Shown: piece by piece, positions 6,509 through 12,424 of the stretch | Layout: the number at the start of each line of letters is the position of its first letter | Position numbering within the stretch: the first letter of the stretch is position 1 | Source: an uncultured Acetatifactor sp. | GTDB taxonomy: Bacteria > Bacillota > Clostridia > Lachnospirales > Lachnospiraceae | Reading direction: 5' to 3' | Length of the DNA: 21,963 bases | NCBI GenBank assembly: GCA_910586515.1 | Contig: CAJUGL010000058.1 | Coordinates: 1-21,963, forward strand | Position numbers and translations under genes: made by a program | Notes under the pieces: model-generated | The model's database searches: none | Told to the model about the DNA's origin: nothing | The model's input: the letters and a program-made list of their open reading frames with translations, nothing else

Positions 6509-7429
6509 TCAAGTACTGCTGAAATATCCTTTACTAATAATTTCCTCCACACCACCAATGACCGTCTCGTAAGGAAGATATGTAAATAGGAGCTTGCCTG
6601 TAATCCTTTCGTAATCTTGCCGATATATTTCCTTATGTATAATCTCTGCCAAAAGGTCATTGATACATACCCCTGTTTTAGCAGACGGACAGACCGGGAG
6701 AGGTTCCCGCAGGCTCCGGACTTCCTGAACAAGTCCTGACAAAAATGCATCCGGCACAGTGTATTCCATAATCTTGTAGATATCATACAAATGCCTGGAA
6801 TGCCCTTCAACCTTATCTGACAGATAATAGTCGCAGACGGCAAACACCTTATCAATAAGAGTCCGTTCAATCGCCTGTGTTTTGATTTCAAAAGGCATAA
6901 GGTCAAATTCTTCTGCCAAATCTTCCTGCTCCGTCTTTTTCAGAAAACGATATATGTAGTTATCAGCCATACGGTTTACTGTAGGAAATGGCAGTAGAGC
7001 AATATAAGTCTCAATGACCAATTCCGGCTTTAATTCCAACAGCGGGGAATAAATGCTGGGATAACCGCTTCTGTAACAATTATAACTGCGCCGACTACGG
7101 GTTTCTCCAAGGTTTGAGACAGAGAATCCAAGAGACTCTATGGAAGAAACAACCGCCTTTTTTAGCTGCCGCCTGCGATTTTCCCCGGGAACGCCTTCTG
7201 ATGCTGCATAGGAAATGTCGATATCTTCAGAAAAGCGTTCCAAGATCTGATAACATTTTGTCAGGGATGTACCACCTTTAAAAACCATTCCTTTTACCCT
7301 GGAGGCGAGCGCTCTAAGAGCAAGTGTAACATAATAATCTTTTTCAATTATTCCAGGCGGTATCTGCAGCTCATTAGAAGCAGCAATGACAAATTCGCGG
7401 AATGCTTCCTGGTCATGATGTAAATTCAT
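6509..7429 (-). CDS. AbiEii/AbiGii-family nucleotidyltransferase toxin
   Basis: The 306-residue product has the nucleotidyltransferase core of AbiEii toxins: FKGGTSLTK (GGTS at residues 52-55, Lys58) followed by Asp69 and Asp71 in SEDIDISY, the expected metal-binding pair. Further family segments are KTQAIERTLIDKVFAVCDYY and SRHLYDIYKI. In AbiE systems this enzyme arrests growth by modifying an NTP-dependent target (tRNA in studied relatives) and gives phage resistance. The ATG at 7427-7429 follows GGGGA with good spacing; a TTG six codons earlier is the alternative. It overlaps the antitoxin gene by 17 bases, the usual AbiE order. All visible key residues are present, so it is probably active. 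Confidence 0.9.
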   Translation of the reverse strand: MNLHHDQEAFREFVIAASNELQIPPGIIEKDYYVTLALRALASRVKGMVFKGGTSLTKCYQILERFSEDIDISYAASEGVPGENRRRQLKKAVVSSIESLGFSVSNLGETRSRRSYNCYRSGYPSIYSPLLELKPELVIETYIALLPFPTVNRMADNYIYRFLKKTEQEDLAEEFDLMPFEIKTQAIERTLIDKVFAVCDYYLSDKVEGHSRHLYDIYKIMEYTVPDAFLSGLVQEVRSLREPLPVCPSAKTGVCINDLLAEIIHKEIYRQDYERITGKLLFTYLPYETVIGGVEEIISKGYFSST

Positions 7430-8039
7430 AAATAATTCCCCATTCAATCAGTTTTTTTGCGGCAGCCCCTGTAATACCAGACAGCACACTGGAAAGAAGT
7501 TCCTTACTGTACTTTTGTTGTCTTGCATAGTTTTTTAAAAGAGCCCCTGTCTCTGCGTCGGAAAGTTCGGAATATTTTTCTGCCTGGGAAACACCATCCA
7601 GGAACTGGAGCAGCCCGATATTTTCCGATGTTATGGTAGTGGCAGGCCGTTTCAGTCGAACAGTCTGTGAGCCTACGGTGACGGTGCGCCCCTTTGTGGA
7701 TTCTTTTGACGTTATAATCTCCAGTGTTGCAGGCATCTGAGTTGTCAGACCAATTTGATTGGCAAAAGTGGCTCCTGCAAAGTAGCCATAAATATCTGTT
7801 GTACTTTGGATATATTTGCGTATAATGACTTTCATGGGATCTAAATAACTTTTTTTCAGCAGTCGTGATGCCTTGGGAAGATAATAAATCCCGGTATCAA
7901 AACGGACCAGATCGCCTGACTTAAGCATCCGTTTGAAATACTGGCGCAGGGCATTGTCATTCAGCCCATCCAGCCGAATCTCGTTAATGAAAATCGGTTC
8001 GTTGTAACCATAGTTTTTTTCCAGATATTCCTTCAGCAT
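7413..8039 (-). CDS. AbiEi-like antitoxin (DUF6088 type), winged-helix regulator
   Basis: The 208-residue product opens MLKEYLEKNYGYNEPIF and has an N-terminal winged-helix region (about residues 1-55: DNALRQYFKRMLKSGDLVRFDTGIYYLP), followed by an AbiEi-type C-terminal domain (YGYFAGATFANQIGLTTQMP, then a TVTVGSQTVRLKRP strand). Proteins of this family neutralise AbiEii and repress their own promoter. I chose the ATG at 8037-8039 with AAGGAG about 12 bases upstream; an in-frame GTG four codons earlier is possible. The frame stays open far upstream, but that part is intergenic. It precedes and overlaps the toxin gene, consistent with antitoxin-first order. Confidence 0.87.
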   Translation of the reverse strand: MLKEYLEKNYGYNEPIFINEIRLDGLNDNALRQYFKRMLKSGDLVRFDTGIYYLPKASRLLKKSYLDPMKVIIRKYIQSTTDIYGYFAGATFANQIGLTTQMPATLEIITSKESTKGRTVTVGSQTVRLKRPATTITSENIGLLQFLDGVSQAEKYSELSDAETGALLKNYARQQKYSKELLSSVLSGITGAAAKKLIEWGIIYEFTS

Positions 8040-8068
8040 ACAAGTATCCACTCCTTCCACGCCCTCCC

Positions 8069-8118
8069 ATACTACTATATTTATACCAAAAAGGTCAATA
8101 GATATGTCAAAATATAGT
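8069..8118 (-). promoter_or_regulatory. abiE promoter bracketed by a 9-bp inverted repeat
   Basis: The arms ACTATATTT (8074-8082) and AAATATAGT (8110-8118) are a perfect inverted pair 27 bases apart. Between and around them are minus-strand promoter elements: TTGACC (8093-8098) with TAGTAT (8069-8074) at an 18-base spacing, or TTGACA (8105-8110) with TATAAA (8080-8085) at 19. AbiEi proteins are known to repress by binding inverted repeats at their promoter, so these arms are likely operators. Confidence 0.5.
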
Positions 8119-8245
8119 TTGTATGTTTTCTGTAAAATTATACAGAGAGAAGGTACTGACCGGGTTATCCTCCCCACAGGATTCGGCTGTTCCGAACCGT
8201 ACTGCCTCTTCCGTATGCAGCCCGCGGATAATACCGGAAATGCAG

Positions 8246-8839
8246 TTAAACGCAGATCACCTGGACAGGCCGGATATCCGTGTCCTGCCGGGGAAGTTTC
8301 TCCGCCATCTGGCACCGGTATCCCACGGCAATCGTGCGTTCCTGCAGCGCCGGTCTGTCTGCCAGGTATCTGTCATAAAAGCCCTTGCCGTATCCCAGGC
8401 GGGTGCGGTACAGGTCAAATGCCGCTCCGGGCATCAGCATCAGCGTTCGCTCCGCAGCCTCCCGGGAGTACGGATATGCTTCCGTGGTACCTGCAGGTTC
8501 CGGAATGCCCCGATATCCCGGCACCAGTTCATCCAGGGAACTGATTTTGAAAAACTGCATTTGGGGCGTCTCCTGCCCCGAAGAAAGAACTTTCGGCGCA
8601 AAAACGATTTTCCCTGCCCGCAGCGCCTCCTCCAGAATCGCCCCAGTGGAAATCTCGCTGCCATAGCTGACAAAACACAGCAGTATCTCCGCCCTGTAAT
8701 ACCACTGATGCCCCAGAATCCGCTCCGTCAGCAGCAGAGAGCCCCTGGCCCGCTCTTCCGCGCTCATTGCATCCCTGGCAGCCAGTATCTTCTTTCTGAT
8801 CTGTCTTTTCTCTGTAATGATATCCATCTCATCCCCCAT
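8246..8839 (-). CDS. 5-formyltetrahydrofolate cyclo-ligase family protein
   Basis: The product of about 197 residues converts 5-formyl-THF to 5,10-methenyl-THF using ATP, recycling folate. Family marks are KRQIRKKILAARDAMS at the N-terminus, LCFVSYGSEIST, a FAPKV strand, LMLMPGAAFD and the conserved GYGKGFYDRYL near the C-terminus. I chose the ATG at 8837-8839 (AGGA 8 bases upstream). Alternatives are the ATG at 8825-8827, and a GTG at 8873-8875 that would overlap the PHP gene stop as GTGA. The gene closes the DeoR-kinase-PHP run and lies 32 bases or less after the PHP stop, so it may be cotranscribed. No terminator is obvious after its stop. Confidence 0.9.
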   Translation of the reverse strand: MGDEMDIITEKRQIRKKILAARDAMSAEERARGSLLLTERILGHQWYYRAEILLCFVSYGSEISTGAILEEALRAGKIVFAPKVLSSGQETPQMQFFKISSLDELVPGYRGIPEPAGTTEAYPYSREAAERTLMLMPGAAFDLYRTRLGYGKGFYDRYLADRPALQERTIAVGYRCQMAEKLPRQDTDIRPVQVICV

Positions 8840-8871
8840 AAAATTCGTCCTGAAAATTCCACGCCGCAGTT

Positions 8872-9663
8872 TCACCCACAGCCCTGAATCAGGTCATTCA
8901 TTTCTTTCACATATAAACCGACATTCTGCGGCGAGTGGGCATCCGAGGCTGTCAGAACCGGAACATTACACTTTACCATACACTTCAGCATATCCGCATT
9001 CATTCCTAACCGCTTATCGCCATAATGAACCGCCAACCCGCTGCTTTCTTCAATATACATATCATTTGAACAAAGCGCCTGTGCAAGCTGTAAATAAACT
9101 GGTCTGAAATCCTTTTGCGGATATGCCCCATAGCACTGTAATGACTGGGGATGCGCCAGACCTGAAAACAGGCCGCTGTTCACTAATGACAGCATGAGCC
9201 CATAATACCTTTCATACAGTTTATCCACGTCATAATCCTTCCTGTCCCAACGCTGTTTCAAATGGCTGAATGCCCATCCATCAATAAAGTGAATTGATCC
9301 GACTAAAAAGTCAAAGGAATACATTTGTTTTAGCTGCGCAATGTCAATCTCATGTTCTGGAGAATAGCATACTTCCAGACCAAATTTCAAACGTATGGGA
9401 AAATCCATATGTTTTAGCTTTTCAATATAATCTATATAATCCTTTAGAGGGCGCGCCTGTTCCTTTTTCCTTTGATACCAGTTTTTCTGATATTCATTAT
9501 ATACAGACATCTCATTATATAGATTATGACATTCTTTGAAGATATGGGTATGTTCAACAAAGAAAATCTCGTCTATATTTCTTTGTATGGCATACTCTAT
9601 AAACTGTTCTATCCATTCTACCGAATAATCACCTTTTTCCAAATGAACATGCGCATCAGTCAT
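8872..9663 (-). CDS. PHP-domain phosphoesterase, HisJ-like
   Basis: The 263-residue protein shows the metal-binding residues of PHP phosphoesterases: His5 and His7 (DAHVH), Glu37-His38 and His40 (VEHTH), Glu97 (GLEVCY), His125 (GSIH), His171 (AHPQ), and Asp241 with His243 (SDAH). This set resembles histidinol-phosphatases of the HisJ type, but no his genes are nearby, so the substrate is open. The ATG at 9661-9663 has a strong AGGAGG 9 bases upstream and overlaps the stop of the kinase gene by 8 bases. Pairing with a small-molecule kinase suggests a shared phosphorylated metabolite (inference). Confidence 0.85.
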   Translation of the reverse strand: MTDAHVHLEKGDYSVEWIEQFIEYAIQRNIDEIFFVEHTHIFKECHNLYNEMSVYNEYQKNWYQRKKEQARPLKDYIDYIEKLKHMDFPIRLKFGLEVCYSPEHEIDIAQLKQMYSFDFLVGSIHFIDGWAFSHLKQRWDRKDYDVDKLYERYYGLMLSLVNSGLFSGLAHPQSLQCYGAYPQKDFRPVYLQLAQALCSNDMYIEESSGLAVHYGDKRLGMNADMLKCMVKCNVPVLTASDAHSPQNVGLYVKEMNDLIQGCG

Positions 9664-10267
9664 GCAGGTTTTCCTCCTTCCACGCCGCAATCTGTGAAAA
9701 CAGTTCTTCCCTATTTATTTTTGAAAAATCTGTTGTGTCGACTTTAATCCGTCTGCTGTCAACCGCAAAAGCATCAAATCCCCGCTGCTCTATCCCACGG
9801 ACAAAGTCCTCATAAGAAATCGTTTTTGGCGTTTTCAGCCCACTCTCTTTCTTTTCCGGATAACAGTCATTCACAACATGCCCCCTGTGCCTGTCAGGAC
9901 TGCTCTCCCGTTCCAGAAAACGACGATAGATCACTTTGTAATCCCCAGTCAGGGTAATGGTTAGCGCGGAATACTGATGCTTTTCCAGGAGATGTTTTAT
10001 TCCCTGTTCCGACGCATATTCAAAATTATTCTCCAGAATAAAGGCCTGTCCTGCCTTCATCAGTTGGCCTGCCGCATAATACATGATTTCCATAGCAGCA
10101 GTTCCCAGATTTACTTTTTCCGCCCTGGACCGGAAACCGACATGGTCAAACAGCAGTTCTTTTATAGCGTCCTTTGAAATAACAGGCAGCTTCAGTCTTT
10201 CTGACAGGACTTCTGCCATCGTGCTTTTTCCTGCCGCCGGAATACCTGTCACTAATATACAATACAT
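9656..10267 (-). CDS. P-loop (AAA-type) small-molecule kinase
   Basis: The 203-residue protein begins with a beta-strand and Walker A GIPAAGKST (residues 8-16), followed by VISKDAIKELL, the pattern of kinases that bind a small substrate (chloramphenicol phosphotransferase, zeta-toxin and gluconate kinase relatives). A later arginine-rich lid, YRRFLERESSPDRHRGH, would close over ATP. The ATG lies 3 bases after the DeoR stop and the 3' end overlaps the PHP gene, so translation is tightly coupled. The substrate cannot be read from the sequence. Cytosolic; no membrane segments. Confidence 0.75.
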   Translation of the reverse strand: MYCILVTGIPAAGKSTMAEVLSERLKLPVISKDAIKELLFDHVGFRSRAEKVNLGTAAMEIMYYAAGQLMKAGQAFILENNFEYASEQGIKHLLEKHQYSALTITLTGDYKVIYRRFLERESSPDRHRGHVVNDCYPEKKESGLKTPKTISYEDFVRGIEQRGFDAFAVDSRRIKVDTTDFSKINREELFSQIAAWKEENLHD

Positions 10268-10270
10268 TTT

Positions 10271-11053
10271 TCATACTCCCTTCAACTCAACCGTCTCTAC
10301 AGCCACGCCAAGTTCTCCCGCCTGGATGAGAAAGTCCTCGGACACATTACTATCCGTAATCAGCAAATCATAATCATTTACCCGGCATACCGAATAAACG
10401 GAATTTTTCCCAATCTTCCTGGACGGATACAGCCCGATATTCATCCCGCTGTTCCTCATAACGGCTCTTCCAAATTCCACCCCTGCGGGATCGTGAATGG
10501 AGGCTCCGAAATCCAGAGACAATGCTGCATGTGACAAAAACGCTTTATTCATCCGGATATTTTTTACCATTTGAACAGTGTAAAAATCATGGCAGTGACC
10601 GCGGTGGGACATTTCCCCGCCCAATAAGATAACGAATATATTTATTCTTTTCCGCAGCGCCTCCGCAATGGTAACGGAATTTGTCAGGACTGTAACGGAT
10701 AACTCCTCCGGCAGATGTTCAGCCATATAATATCCCACTAAAGATGTGGTAATATAAATGACATCCCTGTCTTCAATGTATTCGATTGCTTTCCCGGCAA
10801 CCGCCAGATAATCTGTCTGTATTTCCTTGATCTCTATTGGATTATAGGTGGGCGTGGGATAAATCTCCTTTGGATTAACCGCAATGGCTCCGCCATGGGT
10901 TCTCTGCAGCAGACCTTTGCTCTCCAATATTCTTAAATCCCGCCTTGCGCAATCCGCAGATATCTGATAACATTCCTGAATTTCCGATACCAGGATTCGC
11001 CCTGTCCGGTTCACCCTGTTCAGAATCTCTTTTTGACGTTCTTCCATAAACAT
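10271..11053 (-). CDS. DeoR/GlpR-family transcriptional regulator
   Basis: The 260-residue product has an N-terminal winged helix (about residues 5-57) with the family pattern RQKEILNRVNRTGRILVSEI, then CARRDLRILESKGLLQRTHGGA. A sugar-phosphate-sensing DeoR C-terminal domain follows (VLTNSVTIAEAL, LLGGEM, DLLITDSNV). The usual VSxxTIRRDL is here ISADCARRDL, a mild variation. The start ATG follows AGAGG by 6 bases. It is the first gene of the kinase-PHP run and probably controls that operon in response to a phosphorylated sugar or nucleoside, which would fit a kinase/phosphatase pair downstream. Confidence 0.9.
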   Translation of the reverse strand: MFMEERQKEILNRVNRTGRILVSEIQECYQISADCARRDLRILESKGLLQRTHGGAIAVNPKEIYPTPTYNPIEIKEIQTDYLAVAGKAIEYIEDRDVIYITTSLVGYYMAEHLPEELSVTVLTNSVTIAEALRKRINIFVILLGGEMSHRGHCHDFYTVQMVKNIRMNKAFLSHAALSLDFGASIHDPAGVEFGRAVMRNSGMNIGLYPSRKIGKNSVYSVCRVNDYDLLITDSNVSEDFLIQAGELGVAVETVELKGV

Positions 11054-11103
11054 AATAAACCTCTTTCTTCATGTTTGCAATTGTTTATTCTTAATTATAT
11101 TTT

Positions 11104-11132
11104 ATTGTACCTGTTTATCCATGTTTTTGCAA
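11104..11132 (-). promoter_or_regulatory. promoter of the DeoR-kinase-PHP operon
   Basis: On the minus strand TTGCAA (11127-11132), a 17-base spacer and TACAAT (11104-11109). On the plus strand TGTTTATTC (about 11083-11091) and TGTTTATCC (11112-11120) form similar direct repeats flanking the -10 region, a plausible DeoR operator pair. Confidence 0.55.
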
Positions 11133-11146
11133 GTGCTGTTTTTATA

Positions 11147-11179
11147 GAGATTGACAAATCTCATCCTGCATACTATGAT
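11147..11179 (+). promoter_or_regulatory. promoter of the TetR-flavodoxin operon
   Basis: TTGACA (11151-11156), a 17-base spacer and TATGAT (11174-11179). A dyad GAGATT-4-AATCTC (11147-11162) overlaps the -35 box. Confidence 0.7.
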
Positions 11180-11210
11180 TGAGTTATATAAATAATTTAT
11201 ATAACTCAAT
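11178..11210 (+). promoter_or_regulatory. perfect 33-bp palindrome, likely TetR operator
   Basis: Arms of 15 bases, ATTGAGTTATATAAA and its exact complement, are separated by TAA. The palindrome starts at the end of the -10 box and covers the transcription start, ending 17 bases before the TetR start codon. TetR proteins commonly bind such palindromes to repress themselves. The arms are longer than usual operators, so two dimers may bind. Confidence 0.75.
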
Positions 11211-11227
11211 TATAAGGAGAGCGCATA

Positions 11228-11803
11228 ATGCCAAAGCAAAGAATTACAAAAGAAATGGTTGTTAATGCCGCTTTTGAAATTGCGAGAAACAGCGGCATGG
11301 AACAAGTTATGGTAAAGAACATTGCAGAAAAAATAGGGTGTTCTGTACAGCCTATTTACAGCTATTGTAAAAACATGGATGGTCTGCGGCAGGATGTGGT
11401 TGAACAGGTCAGATATTTCATACAGGAATATGTAACGGCTCATATTAACAAAGATGACTTGTTTCGCAACACAGGAAAAACGTATATTCAGTTAGCACAA
11501 GATGAACCCCATTTATTTCGGATTTTTATTTTACACCAAAGGAAAGGGATTTCTTCGTTGAATGATTTATACCAATCGGAAGCCAATCCGCAAACTGCTG
11601 AATTTATTGCCAATAAACTGCACATTAGTGCAGAGGAGGCGAAACAGTTACATTTGAATATGTTAATTTATACCATTGGCATTGGCACTATCTTCTCCGT
11701 AACAACACCGGGAATTTCAACGGACGAAATATATACACAGCAGGAAGCTGCCTGCGAAGCATTTTTGAAACAGGCATTGGAATATGAAAGGAATGCGCTA
11801 TGA
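11228..11803 (+). CDS. TetR/AcrR-family regulator
   Basis: The 191-residue protein has the N-terminal TetR helix-turn-helix (residues about 7-52: TKEMVVNAAFEIARNSG, VKNIAEKIGCSVQPIYSYCKN) and an all-helical C-terminal ligand domain without a recognisable ligand signature. The ATG follows AAGGAG (11214-11219). The stop overlaps the flavodoxin start as ATGA, so the two are co-translated. The perfect palindrome upstream argues for autorepression. Base composition is AT-rich compared with the genes at both ends of the window, which suggests a different history. Confidence 0.9.
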   Translation: MPKQRITKEMVVNAAFEIARNSGMEQVMVKNIAEKIGCSVQPIYSYCKNMDGLRQDVVEQVRYFIQEYVTAHINKDDLFRNTGKTYIQLAQDEPHLFRIFILHQRKGISSLNDLYQSEANPQTAEFIANKLHISAEEAKQLHLNMLIYTIGIGTIFSVTTPGISTDEIYTQQEAACEAFLKQALEYERNAL

Positions 11804-12327
11804 AAAAGGGAATTATTGTTTATCAGTCCAAGTATGGGGCAACAAAGAAATACGACGAATGGCTCCAGGATATGACAGATTTTTGTAGTATAGAAGTATC
11901 GAAAGCGGCGGCAGATGACGTAGCACAATACGAAAGCGTCATACTTTGCGGTGGTATATATGCTTCGGGAATAGCAGGTTTACCATTTTTGAAAAAGAAT
12001 ATTGAAAAATTCAAGAATAAGAAAATGGCTATATTGTGTGTTGGTGCTTCTCCTTATGATGAAAGTGCGTTTACAGAAATTAAGGAGCATAATCTGACGG
12101 GAGATTTAATCAATATTCCGCTTTTTTATGGGAGGGGCGCATGGAATGAAAGCAAAATGAACTTCATAGACAGAACCTTATGCAAAATGTTACAGAAATC
12201 TGTGGCAAAAAAAGACCTAAGTACATATGAACCATGGATGAAAGCCCTTATGTGTGCAGCAGGACAAAATTGCGATTGGACGGATAAGAAGTATTTAGCT
12301 CCATTATTAGAGTATTTGGAAAACTAA
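11800..12327 (+). CDS. flavodoxin-domain protein
   Basis: The 175-residue protein opens MKKGIIVYQSKYGATKKYDEWL, the flavodoxin pattern with the SKYGATKK phosphate-binding loop for FMN. ESVILCGGIYASGIAG follows, and KKMAILCVGASPY forms the next strand. It resembles HemG-type and other stand-alone flavodoxins that carry electrons in the cytosol. Its redox partner is not encoded here. The gene is translationally coupled to the TetR gene and followed by a terminator, so the pair is a complete bicistronic unit probably induced by a compound sensed by TetR. Confidence 0.85.
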   Translation: MKKGIIVYQSKYGATKKYDEWLQDMTDFCSIEVSKAAADDVAQYESVILCGGIYASGIAGLPFLKKNIEKFKNKKMAILCVGASPYDESAFTEIKEHNLTGDLINIPLFYGRGAWNESKMNFIDRTLCKMLQKSVAKKDLSTYEPWMKALMCAAGQNCDWTDKKYLAPLLEYLEN

Positions 12328-12343
12328 GTAAGTGATTCTGTAT

Positions 12344-12378
12344 ACCGCCGCTATGGATACACCATAACGGCGGTTTTT
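12344..12378 (+). terminator. intrinsic terminator of the TetR-flavodoxin operon
   Basis: The stem ACCGCCG-C-TATGG pairs with CCATA-A-CGGCGGT (one mismatch) around a 5-base loop and is followed by TTTT. It starts about 17 bases after the flavodoxin stop. On the minus strand it lacks a T-run, so it is a poor terminator for the convergent kinase. Confidence 0.8.
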
Positions 12379-12424
12379 CGCTGAATTATAAACAAAAATT
12401 TTCGTAATTCCGCACAGAATGTTC

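Noticed and set aside
6381..6512. N-terminal extension of FeoA to 131 residues
   Set aside because: The extension covers a promoter-like region and exceeds the usual FeoA length of about 75-90 residues.
8040..8315. N-terminal extension of the AbiEi frame to 300 residues
   Set aside because: The added part overlaps the promoter and the folate gene end. The start at 8039 has a ribosome site and fits the family length.
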